Source: Carallia brachiata (Eukaryota > Streptophyta > Magnoliopsida > Malpighiales > Rhizophoraceae). Taken from it: a DNA stretch of 64,000 nucleotides. The DNA is taken from NCBI GenBank assembly GCA_021464245.1, contig JADCRB010000010.1:4525816-4589815 (forward strand), in the 5' to 3' direction. Numbering within the stretch: the stretch's first letter is position 1; every line of letters begins with the position of its first letter. Made by a program: the position numbers and the translations under genes. Under the pieces are notes generated by a model. It worked only from the letters and a program-made list of their open reading frames with translations, ran no database searches and was not told the DNA's origin. This document shows positions 1-12,155 of the stretch, one piece after another.

Positions 1-2113
1 TCAGAGAAGAGAGAGACTTTCCCTATTTAAAAGTTGTTTTTTTTTTTTTTAAGTAAAGAAAAAAACTACATATGTATTCAACAAAAAGTATATCTTTTTG
101 TTTTTTATAAACTTAACTATCAAAAATTTATATCATTTAATTATTATGTAAAAGTCATTTTTGTAAGATTAATTAATTTTTTCTCAATTTTTTTGACCTT
201 CATAAGAATAATTATAAAGTAATATAAATTTTAAATATTTAAATTTATAAAAAGACAAAAAGCCTAATTATCAATATTCTTGGATGAAATTATTTTATTT
301 CTTCTTATTATTGTTATGTAAGTACTTATGTAGTGTTTGTTTTTTTTTTTTTCTTTAATGCAAGAGCTGCAAAACGGAGTTTTTTTTTTTTTTGGTAAGA
401 AAAGGAGAGATAATGTCTAGTACATACAAAGTAACTGTGAGAAAAAAACACTCCTATGTCATCTAATAAAATTTATAACAACTCAAACAGAACGTAATCC
501 AAAAAATAAAAATAAAATTCTGTAGAAATAACGGCACAAAATGGAGTATTTTCTTGGTCGGTTCTCTGCTCTTACCATCTACCGTTCGCGGGCCGGGCTT
601 GGTCTTTTCGGCTGATTCGGTTACCTAACCATCAACATTAGGCAAGCATTAACTATTTTTTTTGGCGTGGTATTATTCATAATTTCGTTACCAAAAATTA
701 CACCGGTCGTACGAAAGAGTGAATTGGGTTTCTATACTAATTTTATAGAAAAATAAAATTTTATAGTTTTCAATAAAAAAATTAATTTTCTCAAAATTGT
801 GTAAAATTAAACATACATTTATATTTACCAAATGTGTAAGTGAACATTCAAACACAAGGTTTAGTGGTACACAATTATTAACTATTATTTTCTGTTCAAA
901 AAAGAATTATTAACTATTAACAAACAATGTCGCTGTCCTTTTCCCTTTTTTTTTCTTATCTTGCATAGATCAGGGGTTATGATATTGTCAGGAAAAAAAA
1001 TTAATGGACTTAACTTGGAAAATATTATTTTAGTTAGAGTTTAAGATTTTTATTTTAAAGATCTTAAGTTTTAATTTTAGAAGAGGAGGTATAAAATTTA
1101 TAACATAAATATTTTATTGTGTAGTTAATGATTTAATAAATTTTTTAATAAGACAAAAAAAATGTTAATGGATGCGAATGTTTGGTTAAAATGGTTGAGA
1201 ACATGAGATGGAAAATCTTACAATATTTAATTTATCGAATGTCACGTTATTTTTTTGTTGGTTGAGTCTACGACGATTAATCATGGAATCTTTCTTGTTG
1301 AGCATTTGGACCGAACAAAACAAGCCCTCTATTAATAATTTTCTCTCTTTTTTTTTTTCAAATAGTTTTAAAGTCTGTATAGGAATTTAGAGTTAGTTTG
1401 GTTGGCAAATAAAAAAAAATAATGACATGAGTTCCTCGTCAATCCTCAACAAAATACCTATAAAATAAACAAGATTAACTTGTTTGGATTTTAATGTATT
1501 TAAATGTAGATTGATTATAATACATAATTCGATTATGATGTTGCATAATATTATTTCATCGATTTTTATTCTTTTTTTTTTTCAATAAGGATTGCATTTT
1601 TTTCTGGGAGCACTTCTAGGAATAAAGTCCTAAATGCATTAAGTTTAAGTTGATACGGCGGAATATGTACGCACATATATGTGGTTAGGACGGTTAGAGA
1701 ATGCAAGTGATATGAACCAGATTACTTGGGACATACAATTGCAAATGAAGACATTTTTTTTAACAATAACTGACAAAAAAAAACATGGATTAATAAGATT
1801 TATGCTAAAAGCCAAAAATTATCCAAGCTGCGCTACATAATCGGTTGAATTATGGATACTTTTAAAGAAATTTGCTCACCCGAAAGGAACTTGTTATTTG
1901 AACAAAATGGCATGAAATCTTTTGGAACAAAATTTCATAAGAAATTCTTTAAGAGATACTCTAATAATTAAAATTTAGATCTTTAGAGATCTTTGGTTAT
2001 AAATGGTTGACATGCTAAAGACTTCAAAGCACTTTTTACAATTACTTAAATATCAATGCACAATTTTCATCATAAAATCTTAAAAGAATTAGAAAAAAAC
2101 AAAAAAAAAGGTT
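1..2113. other. gene-free AT-rich intergenic DNA
   Basis: I see no gene here. All open frames are short and low in complexity, driven by A/T runs. The one structured item is a T14 tract at 380-393 followed by ggtaag, between aaaacggag (371-379) and aaaaggag (400-407). This resembles a tiny minus-strand retroposon scar with one indel between its flanking repeats. Confidence 0.6.
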
Positions 2114-2122
2114 ATACAAGAC

Positions 2123-2588
2123 AAGGTTGTCAGAACCGGATCGGTCATCGAATCGGAAACATTAGTGGGTCAAAATTCAACCGGTTGAACCGGTCAAACC
2201 GGTATTTAATAATATATATGTGTATAAAAGTAATTATAAAAATAATATTTATAAATAGTGATTAAATATTAATTTTTCTAATTTTAAGGATGAAATTGAA
2301 ATTTTTAATAGATTTAGGACTAAATTGAACTTTTAAATTAAAGTTAATGCTTAAATTATAATTTAAATAATATTTGGGATCAAATTGTAATTTATGAATT
2401 TTTTAATTTTATTGGACCGGTTCAACCGGTCCGGTTTTTATCGGTTTTTACCGGTTTTGACCGGTTCTTGACCGGTTTTTTCTGGTCTGATTCACCCTTC
2501 AAAATTTACCAAAACCGGCCCGGACCACCGGCCGGTCCCCGGTTCAACCGGTCCGACCGGCCGGTCCAGTCCGGTTCTGACAACAGTG
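2123..2588. mobile_element. MULE-like MITE, CCGG-rich, with 9-bp TSD
   Basis: This is a non-autonomous DNA transposon of about 466 bp. A perfect 15-bp terminal inverted repeat is visible: GTTGTCAGAACCGGA at 2126-2140 and its reverse complement at 2570-2584. The 9-bp direct repeat ATACAAGAC flanks the element at 2114-2122 and 2589-2597. A 9-bp target duplication is the usual signature of Mutator-like elements. The subterminal parts are dense in ACCGGTT palindromes and the centre is AT-rich without coding capacity. The two open frames that cross it (2056-2265 and 2492-2740) are by-products of the repeat. The exact outer ends are uncertain by 2-3 bp because the bases outside the perfect repeat differ. 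A degenerate second copy lies at about 11360-11805. Confidence 0.85.
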
Positions 2589-2864
2589 ATACAAGACGGT
2601 AACCAACCATCAAAAAGGAAAAAAGACAGTGAAAACCTATGCGCGCTCCTGTCATGCAGGCTGAGGCTGTAAAACAAGGCGCACAAGGCGTTGCAATTGA
2701 CAGACATTGAATTTGTAACTAAAATATTGAATAGTTTCACTTCATAGTTTGTATTTTAAACGGCATCAAATTAATTTGAATTTTGTTATCTAATAATATA
2801 TATTATTTTATTCTTACTTTAATCTCATTTAAAAAAATTGTAACCAAAAAACAAATTCTACTGA

Positions 2865-3439
2865 GTAGAGGTGTCAAAATCTGACCCGACTCGATGGATC
2901 GACCCGAACCCGACTCGAAGGATTGCCTAACCCGAAATGACCTGAAAATCTTTGAATCAAACAAGACCCAACCCTAACCCTGATCCGTTTGACCCGAATT
3001 TTTTTTTTCTTAAGGGAACAAAAAAATAAAATGAAAAAATTTAGCATATTTTATATTATAAAAAGTATAGATTATACTATTTTCAATATAAATCTTAATT
3101 ATAAATTTTTTTAGAATATTTTGAAATTTTTTATACAGTTTTAAATTTTATTTTAATTTTTTAAAATATTTTAATCATATGATTTTCTTTAATTTTTAAG
3201 AATTTTTAGTAAAATTTTTGAAATTCTTAAATTTTTAAAATTTTTAATAAAAAATGTCACATCATCATTTTTTATGACGTGACCAATCCGTGAGTTGACC
3301 TAAACCCGACTCGAACCCGAAGTGACCCAACCCAAAATGACCCAAAATAACTTGACTCATAAGTAACCCGACCCGAAGTGACCCGAACCCGAAGTGACCC
3401 AACCCAAACCCAATCCGATGACCCGCTTTGACACCTATA
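2865..3439. mobile_element. hAT-like non-autonomous element
   Basis: The left end TAGAGGTGTCAAA (2865-2877) and the right end TTTGACACCTATA (3427-3439) form an imperfect 13-bp inverted repeat. The subterminal regions repeat gacccga/acccgaa motifs and the centre is AT-rich. Possible 8-bp target duplications are ctactgag (2857-2864) and ctatcgag (3440-3447), matching at 6 of 8 positions, so the insertion would be old. Ends of the GGTGTCAAA type are common in small plant hAT-like repeats. Superfamily assignment rests on terminus style and TSD length only. Confidence 0.6.
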
Positions 3440-3447
3440 CTATCGAG

Positions 3448-4559
3448 TATTTTCCAACATTAAATTTGTAACTATCACCATTGAGCACCAGCAATCACCA
3501 CAATAGTCTTTCCCCCTTGATTTTGTCCAACCGTATCAAATTGACTGATAAATGATTTTGTTTTTTTTTTAATAAAAATCAATTGAGTTATGAATTAGAT
3601 AATGTGAATGAGTTTTTTATTTTCAAAATAAATTTCAAAGTTTCTTTTTACAGGATTAAAACTTATAGCCTTTAAAATATAATTTAAACTGAAATCAATA
3701 AAGCGTCTGTTACAAGACATAATAAACGAGGGCAAATCCAATTTGTTTTTTAGAATGACCACACGTGCACTGAATGTGGGCTTTCATATGGTATCCTAGG
3801 CAAAAATGTGGTTAGTGCCATATTGGTAATTTAATAAAAAAGTAGTTTAGTAGTGATTTACATACTTTCTTTCGCATTGAATTGAATTTGTGTTTTCTTG
3901 TTGTCGTCTGTCCTGAATAAAAGGGGATTTATATTGAGGAGTGGTATTAGGTTCTAAACTTGTGAACACTCTGATCAAGTGTAAGGAACTCACTCGAATT
4001 TAACAGTGTTTTAGTGATAAATCCTCTTTATGAAGAAGATTTGATGAAAATTTTAGCAGATAATCTCTAATCTGAATTCATAAGTGCGATATTAGTAAAC
4101 TTGCAATACACTTTTTTTTTATTGTTTAAAAAACTATGTATATAATTTAGTAGAAATACAATGTGAGAGAATTTAATAAGCCGCATTCACGAGTCTTCTT
4201 TCTTGCTTGGACATCTTTCGTAGGATTTAGGACTAGGAGACCAGTGGCTAAAGTAACGATCTTAGGACTAATAGGGAGTGACTACTAATGGAGTACTGAA
4301 GGTTAAGAATTCAAATTTTATCTCAATCGTGTGTAAATTATATATATATATAAGTATAAATTAGTTTGAGAGAAAAATAGATAGACTGATAAAAGAGACA
4401 GAAAAAAGATGGGTGTTAAGTTATGCCTTTTTTTTTTTTGTTTAAATTCTTTTTGGTTTGTTTGTAAAAAAATCATATGAATAAAGTTAGTATAAAATGT
4501 CCATATAGTTAAGTTATATTATACATACAATTATCAAATATTGTCTCTACATTGTACTC
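3448..4559. other. gene-free intergenic DNA
   Basis: I see no coding region. Around 4239-4340 a stretch containing ggttaagaattcaaatttta, followed by tctcaatcgtgtgtaaatt and an AT run, resembles the internal promoter and tail of a decayed tRNA-derived SINE. The match is too weak to call. The rest is AT-rich single-copy-looking sequence. Confidence 0.45.
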
Positions 4560-4969
4560 GATTATATACACATTATTTTTTTTGATCGAAAAGAAACGTT
4601 GCATTAATATAAGTCGAATCCGAGCATAGATCTAATGCGAAGACATCGAATAAATGTGCACGAAATAGAAGTATAAGGTGGTCAAAATAGCCTACAATTG
4701 ATTGAGTCAAAAATACAATGAATTAACTAGACACGAAGTCTATTTTAACAAAATCCCTAGGCTATATCTACCTAAAACTAAGGTTTCATATAGATCCTCC
4801 TCATTCGGACAAAACTCCATATAACAGCACACACTGCACCTCGACAGACTTGCAACGAAAATCTATCGGGTATACTTAGCAACAATTTCTCACAGTTTTA
4901 ACTTACAGACAAATATAGCAAACTTAGACACAACAAGACACCTATTTTAAAATATAACAACCAAACACA

Positions 4970-5400
4970 CCCTAAGACACATCCCAAAATACAACCACAG
5001 GCAGATTTAGAAGCCGCTGGGGTTGGGGGGGGAGGGGAGGTGGCAGCGACAAAGGACACGACAGAGGGAACGATGGCGGTGCCATTATCGGTAGCCTGAG
5101 AAGTAGCGGCACTAGCAGCGGAGGCTGCTTTGGCGGCAACAGTGGTGGCAGGAAGGGCAGCGACAGCAGTGTGATCCACAGCAATGGGACCGTTGGCAGT
5201 GCCCTCCCTAACGGTGCAAGTAACAGCAATTCTAGTAGTAGAGGTTACGTCGACAGCAACGACAACGCCATGTTCAACTGCACCAAAATAGTCTTACGCA
5301 ACAACGGTACGGCAGTCGGCATGGCGGCGCTATCACCAATGACGGCAGATGCGGTGACGCCTATGCAGGCGAAGAAGAAAAGAGAGTGAAAATGACGTCG
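4970..5400. other. GC-rich low-complexity island, origin unknown
   Basis: About 430 bp of GC-rich, GGC/GCA/AGC-repetitive sequence stands out from the AT-rich surroundings. Three overlapping frames are open on both strands (4898-5179 minus, 4972-5229 minus, 5171-5389 plus). The minus frame reads as an Ala/Ser/Thr/Pro-rich polypeptide with no recognisable domain. Open frames on both strands are what a biased GC tract produces by chance. An 11-bp direct repeat, gattatataca, occurs at 4560-4570 and 5683-5693 on either side, so the whole 1.1 kb block could be an insertion carrying captured host sequence. No inverted termini were found. I do not call a gene. Confidence 0.4.
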
Positions 5401-5693
5401 GTTTTGTGAGGAGCCTAGAGCAAATGAGAGAAGGGCCTTTGATGTCCTTAATAAAACTAGATCGAAAGAAAACTAACAAGTCATAGTAATGAGATAAGAT
5501 TAGAGGAAGAGGAGGAGAGGAAAGGAGATGGGGCAAAAGTTAAAAGGGGTGATGGAAAAAAAAAAAAAGAGTGAGAGCAGGAGGAAGGTGGCTAGCATGC
5601 AATAATAATTAATCATAGGATTTCTTTAGATAGTATGGAGAGAGAGTGGGTTAGAGAGAGATTAAATTAAGAATTTAAATTTGATTATATACA

Positions 5694-6420
5694 TATTGTA
5701 AGCTTCTCCATCTACATAGATTTAATGTTGCGTCCCAACTTCTAAAGGCAATTAGTTCGTATCCTTTTATTAGCTCAGCCAATGGAATATGAAGTTCAAC
5801 CTGAATACTTCACCAATTTTAAAATTATCTTGCATGCGGCATATGAAGTTTCTCCACTCGTGTTTGATATACTAAACTCACCTGCATTGCATTGATATAT
5901 CCAAGTGCTACTTGCAACTTGCAACTTCACTCGCATACTGGAGCCTAGCAAATTTTTTTTTTTACATAACCATATATCTACAAGACTACTGATTATTAAA
6001 AGACGCTATGATACCATTGACTCTTCAATTGGTTTGTTGATATGTCAAAGATTCTTTGTCTAAAACTATGAGTACAAGATCAAGAGGTCTCAATGAAGCG
6101 TTGGGAAGATTCTTTTTCTGGAAATGCGAGTAAGAGCCAGCATTATAGCTTATCAAGACGTGTCCGTAGCTGGGCCAGATTGGGGATTAGGCCTGGTCGG
6201 GTTCTGGCCCGTGTATGCCAATGAGCATCTGTAGTTAAACGCAACCAAATGAGGCTTCCTCGGAGAAGACCAAAGGAAATAGGGCCCTGATGGACTTGCC
6301 TACGACTATGGTTTCGGGTCTAATTGTGACCCAGTCATTAAAAAGAATTGGATCGAGAGTTGGACTGAAATTTTTTTGTTTGTTTGCGTCCCCAGCAGTG
6401 TCTATTCATTGTATCTAGGC
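5694..6420. other. gene-free intergenic DNA
   Basis: I see no gene or clear repeat here. A moderately GC-rich patch at about 6140-6320 has no open frame of note. Confidence 0.5.
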
Positions 6421-6428
6421 ACCCAACC

Positions 6429-6701
6429 GCGCGTACCCTGAAAAATTTGTTGGTACGGATTGGTTGATTGATCAAACTATTTCATATGTATAAGAAAGAA
6501 AATGACTTAACAAACTTGATAATCACTTATGCTTTCTCTTTATCGTGGGGAGTGCATATTTTTTAAGATCTTATACCTGCTGTGGTTGTTAAGTTACAAC
6601 AGGATGCTACTAGGTTAACTTAGTCTAGATTAGTTGTCTCATAGAGTCCCTTTATTCTGCTGGCCTCTTGCCCTCCGTTGAGACAAAAAAAAAAAAAAAA
6701 A
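6429..6701 (+). mobile_element. 5'-truncated retroposon (LINE/SINE-like) with poly(A) tail
   Basis: A segment of about 270 bp ends in a run of 17 A (6685-6701), preceded by gttgagac. It is bracketed by the direct repeat acccaacc at 6421-6428 and 6704-6711. A 3' poly(A) tail plus flanking duplication is the pattern of target-primed retroposition. No reverse-transcriptase frame is present, so it is either a 3' fragment of a LINE or a SINE-like copy. The 8-bp duplication is short for this mechanism, so the call is moderate. Confidence 0.45.
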
Positions 6702-6711
6702 GTACCCAACC

Positions 6712-8199
6712 ATACATTGAAGCTGATCTAAATTAGAGAATTAATTGTTATTTGAGTAGAAGTAAAATTGTTTAGTTTATTTTTAGTAATTTGAAAAAAA
6801 TTAGAAATTTGATTGTTGCTATTATATAAAAGCATAATATTTATGTTAATGTGTGTGCTTCTCTTAATTATTGTGTGATATTTTTAATTTAATAAAGAAA
6901 AGTTCAATTAATTAAGTTCTAACACCATAAACCCAATTATTTGACTAAAAGTTAAATAGATGGGTGTATATGTAAGATCTAAACATATTTATAAAAAAAT
7001 TAGACCCACTTTCTAGCAGTTTGTCAATGGGCTTACAAAAATTGTTATCCATTTGTGGTCCAACAACAACTTAACAGGAGCAATACCTCTTCGCATGGGA
7101 GTCGCATTTATCTAAAACAAGAGTGCGACTTGAAAATGGGCTCTCACCGATTTACTAGGCAACTGTAGTTGGACCACCGAACAAAATTTCAAACCCCAAA
7201 ATTACACACTCTTCTCTGCAAGAATCTCTGCAGGTTTTGTTTCTTTACCGAACCCAAATAGGCCTTTTCGAAACACCAAACATTTCTCAATATCTTTTTT
7301 TTTTTAAAACAAGGTGAAGTGGTAAACGAAAACAGTTCTCAACTTTGGACCCACATGCAAAGTGAAATGAAATATAAGGACGACATGCATCTTTCAACTC
7401 ACCCTTTAATCGTTTATCCATAACTTGAACATTATTGGCTTCCTGACTTCGGTACGCCATGTTGTCATCTATCCGGAACAAAAGGATGTTTGTTTCAAGT
7501 TGCTTTGCACATCTGTACTTAAATGATGGTACCTTGTAATGTATTCAACTAGTGCCTGTCTCCTAGTATTTCAGTAATGATTCCTTGTCCAAACAATGTT
7601 CTTACCCTGGTGGCCCTCATGAGTCAAATCAAGTTCCTAGTTAACAAAATATAATTTGAGCTGGAGTCTGGAAACTCTAGAGGCACATTATAAAGCCCAT
7701 TGGTAACCCATTGGTCTCACGCAAAATTGGATTCGGCGTTTCCCATTTGCTGGTGTCAATCCGTAGGCAGTAAACTGTAAAAGTTCATTCACAATTGCAT
7801 ATTGTCATCAAAAGAATTATTTTTTCAAAAAAAAATAAACTAAAAAAGAACAGTGAACCTTAGCCAATTTTCTGCTGATGGTTTTTTTTTTTCTCAAATA
7901 CAAATAGTAGTCAATTGTCACTCTGTCCAACACAGGAACGTGCTCAGGCCTATGAAGTATTGAATTTCATTAGTCTGCTTACTCTTGACGCATGTAAGTG
8001 GTCAGATTTTGACGTATTCCATACCAAGGATGAGGCGTCGAAAAAACGTTTCACGCAAAAATTTTAGTTGTTGGGAGATTCATGATTTAAGCACATATTA
8101 AATTCTAATACTTTTCTTACACAAAACTCCATTAAATTAAAGCTTGACTAAAAGACAAGAAATTTACCATTAAATATGAAGAATGTAAATAGCATGGTT
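6712..8199. other. gene-free intergenic DNA
   Basis: I see no supported gene. The minus-strand frame at 7287-7481 has no recognisable motif, promoter or intron context. Confidence 0.5.
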
Positions 8200-8755
8200 T
8201 GAATGTAAGTAGAGACGCATTTAATTATTGTGTAGTGGAGGCATTTGGGGAGGACAAATGCCCCCACTGCTTCTATTGAAATCAAAGTTCAATATGAAAA
8301 TTAAATATAATTTTTAGTGATGCCCCCACTAAAATTTTTGTTTTCTTCCTCCAACTTTTGAAACTTGGAAAGTTTTCCAAATTAAGAAAAAAATTTTGCT
8401 TCATATTATAAGGTTAGTACTAATTATGAATGCAAAAAGGAAAGATGTAAATATATTTATCATCGTAGCAAAGCCGCAAAAGAAAAAAAAAAAAGGAAAC
8501 AATTTCTATTTTCTTACCTTATAATAGGAAGCAGAAATGAAAAATTAATTAGTTATGTAAATTTTGTCCCCACTAACTTTAATTTTTATGAAAAATCAAA
8601 TATTTATAATATTTTAAAACTCTAATTTTTTGCCTTTTAAAAAAAGCAAAATCAATGCTATAAATTTTCACACACACATATATATGCATACACTCCTATA
8701 AGTATATGTAAATTTTGTTCCCACTAACTTTAATTATTAGATCTACCCCTGAATA
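8200..8755. mobile_element. degenerate DNA-transposon remnant
   Basis: The motif cccactaactttaat, or a close variant, recurs near 8319-8340, 8566-8585 and 8718-8735. The segment begins near a G-rich stretch, ggaggcatttggggaggac, and ends in gatctacccctg, a terminus style common among small plant DNA transposons. No intact inverted repeat or target duplication was found, and there is no coding capacity. The boundaries are approximate. Confidence 0.3.
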
Positions 8756-11359
8756 CAAGATTATAGGTCACAAATTTCTGATACCATATCTAAAAACCAT
8801 TTAATTCAAAAACTTACACTGTTGGTGTTGGGTGAGCCACAACAATGCATTATATAATAAACTCTAAAACGAGGATATGTATTTTTACATAAAATAGCCC
8901 CATCTATTCAAGCATCACGTTGCCCCCAACTATGGGCATACGTGCTACTGCTACAACCTTGGTCCCTGCATGCCAACCCATTCTCAAATTTTCCCATGCC
9001 TTCTTGGTCCGTGATCTTTTGAAATTTTGATATTAACAAAAGGGGGCCGTACATTGGCACATTACTTATATTAGCTGGGGTCAAAACTCGACAAACATTT
9101 CAGTACGTAAATCCAATATCCTCATGAGTGAGTGAGTGTGTGTGTGCGTGTGTTTGCTTGGAGGTTAAAGGGACAGTATGGGCAGCGAATGGGAATGTAT
9201 AGTGACGAAGTTATAAACGAAGAAATAAGTGCTGCCCTGCTCCCCACCTGGGTCAGCGTGGACAGGTTATGGAGCCAACCAAGATCTGTGGCCGCAAAAG
9301 GGTTTGATAATGGGGCAGAAGTGAGGAGACACATACATGTGTGGCAGAACAGGACAATCAGGCTGCAGGTGCTGGGAACATAATGCCTAATTACATGTGG
9401 CACGCCCCCACAATGATATATGTTCCAAACATATGTTGCCTAGTCGACCGTGCTACAGGTCGTATTAGGCATCTCCTCGTCACATGTTGGAGTTTCTTGC
9501 ATAAGATTTGGCAGATTGACATGTATTGCTCGCCCCTTATCCATTTCTTGGCAAAAATGATGAAAAATTGAAATTATTTTCGTTTGAAATAATCAATATA
9601 GGGAATATCTGGACTGAAATCAGCCCCTCGGTAGAAAATTGGGACGATTCCAACTAATTCAACGGATCAAGCTAAGGAAAATTATGCAGTTAAAGTAGAA
9701 GTTTTTGTTTTTTTTTTTTTTTCTTAACGTGGATTAGGACTCCGAACAAAATGTAATCACTAACTAATAATAGTAAAATGTAACTACATTGATTATATGT
9801 GAAACAATAAAACTAAAACATAAAACTAAACGAGTATTATTTTAGAATTTAAAACATAGATCTCATATAGATACGTTAAAAAAATTCTTTTCTTGAAAAA
9901 ATAATTTTACACGAAATATTAATGTAATTATATTTTATCGCTCCATTGGTTAAATTGTTCGGCTGTACAGTAGGAATCTTAAACTGTTTCCTTTTTGATT
10001 GCGCAAATGCTTGATAAGTAGCAAAGGATTCCTATTACATGAATACAGGAAAAAGAACATACAAGACAGAGCATAGCAATCAATAAATTATTTTATACAA
10101 TTAAATAATTAATGTTTGTAACAAAAAATCGATTAAAAATACGTTTATTTTTTTATATATATTAATTATTTAGTTATACAAAACAATTAATCTATCGTTA
10201 TATATATGTTCTTCGTTAGCTTATTTCTACGTCCATGTACATTTTTTATTTTCCTTTTAGTGTAAAGATATAAAATCAAACAATAATGAAATGTACATAA
10301 ACACAAATGACGTATGTCAAGGTCTCCAAGCCAACTACTCTCCAGATTAATTAGTACCAGCGTGTGGAGGGAATAACTTAGGGGACGGTGGATTGAGGCC
10401 AATACCTACTTGCAGGCAAATTATTATGCTAGACTTCACTAACCTGGAACTTGAATATTAAGAAACCAAATGGAAATGCCAAAAATCTCTATCATCTTGA
10501 TGTTTTATCATTGTTTTTTTTTTTTTGGGTGGATACTCTAATATATCCCTCAATGGAAATACCTTTGTAGAATGAGAAGTTCATAGCTTAATGGCATCAC
10601 TTGAATTGAGCAAAGACTGAGCTTGAAAAGGAGACTCAAGATTCATAACATTAAGCCAAGCATGAAGCCTCACGAACCTGATAAAAGTAGATTTCTAATT
10701 TCATTCATTCAATAAGTGAGTTAAATTAACTCAACATTAAATATAAGTGAAAACAAAACTTTGAGTGAGATTCAGTTGAAATAAAAATATAATAAAATAA
10801 ATTTATTTAGTGTAATATCATATATATGCGTGTTATGCTCAAAACAAATAATGTGTAAAATTAACAAGTATTAGTTGTAAATCAAACACCAATCAATAGT
10901 GTCCCTTAAAAAATAAAAATACTCCGTTTTAATAAAGCTGTCCGTATATATGGTAACAAAAAATAATGCTGCCCAACCTTCTTCTAATTTATATCATTAA
11001 CAAGGCCATCCCATTGCCAAAAAAGGTCTTTGGTTGAGTTGGAAACGCACCAACACACACCTGTAATTAGCTAAAAAATTTCAAAGCCTCCAAGAAAAAG
11101 TACAATGGAATAAAAGATGAGATCCCGTTTCAATTGCCAAACCAATATTTGCTTTGTTGTTTAGTCAGTATTCCTCTTTTACACAGGACTTCCCCATTAT
11201 AAAGTCTCCCCAATAAATCTATGCAGACAAAAGTCTCTACTTCGATGAAGCCAGACCAACCTAGACATTCGGAAGGGAGATAAGGTCGAATATAGATGAC
11301 AATTTCGCTAAACTCTCCAGATTTGGTATAGGGCCATATCATCACATAATCTTCATATA
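8756..11359. other. gene-free DNA with a higher-GC patch at 9130-9400
   Basis: I cannot support a gene here. At 9132-9383 (+) and 9122-9403 (-) both strands are open for 83 and 93 codons over a patch with more balanced base composition, preceded by a GT-rich microsatellite at about 9123-9153. Neither translation resembles a known domain. The patch might be part of an untranslated RNA or a decayed exon. The rest is AT-rich. Confidence 0.4.
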
Positions 11360-11805
11360 AGGCTTAATTATTAGAATTGGACTGATCATCAAATCAAAAT
11401 AATTACTGGTGCAAGGTTTAATTGACTCAATCGGTAGAACTGGCGTGTAATAATAAGTATATATCTATAAAAATAATTGAAAAAATAATACTATAGATGG
11501 TAATTGGATATTTATTTTTTAGTTTTAAGGAGTAAATTGAAGTTTTGATCAAATTTAAACTCAATTGAATATATTAATTAAATTTAGAACTTGAAATATA
11601 ATTTAAATAAAATTTGAATTCAAATTATAATCTTTGATATTTGTTGGTCAAGTTCGATTGGTCAGAATAATCTAGTTATTAGTGGTTTTTGACCATTTTG
11701 ACTGATTCTCTAATCCCCTAAGTGTAAAAGCAAAACCAAATCGGACTTCTAATTAGTTCACGATTCGACTAATTGAACTAGCCGGTATGGTCTAGTTTTG
11801 ACAAC
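11360..11805. mobile_element. degenerate second copy of the 2.1-kb MULE-like MITE
   Basis: Length, order and local similarity follow the element at 2123-2588. The left end reads ggactgatcatcaaat where the first copy has ggatcggtcatcgaat. The central stretch ataatttaaataaaatttg aligns with ataatttaaataatatttg. The right end ttttgacaac matches ttctgacaac. Most CCGG sites have become TTGG or CTAG-like, as expected from decay of methylated CpG. No target duplication could be read. Confidence 0.65.
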
Positions 11806-11969
11806 TATGCTAAGAATAAAAAACAAATTGGAAATCAAAACAGTATCTCGACTAGCCGGTATTCGACCTCGTTGGAAGTTTCATCTTCAATTATTAATCT
11901 ACTTACCACAACTCCAAACAGTATCATTTTTAACTCAAAACATGCATGAAGTAAATAATCAAAAGATTA

Positions 11970-12155
11970 ATGGTTAGAGGATGATAGTCAGAAGAAGTAT
12001 CTAAAATACAACAGTTGATTATTTGTATAATTGTATTGATTTGTTTATAATAAAAATAAAGTGATAATTTGTTATATCACATTTTATCAATTTTATTACA
12101 TAAATAATTAGACTGGTTGCATTTTAGATACTTCTTTTGACTACCATCTTTTGAA
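11970..12155. mobile_element. fold-back MITE, about 190 bp
   Basis: The left arm, tggttagaggatgatagtca and onward (11971-12015), is the near-complement of the right arm ending ttgactaccatcttttgaa (12115-12155). The core gaagaagtatctaaaat pairs with attttagatacttctttt. Pairing continues inward over AT-rich sequence, so nearly the whole segment can fold back. No coding capacity. The target duplication is not clear. Confidence 0.65.

Noticed and set aside
2492..2740. 82-codon minus-strand frame with an RPVGPVEPGTGRW-like segment
   Set aside because: Its distinctive part is simply the CCGG-rich right end of the MULE-like MITE.
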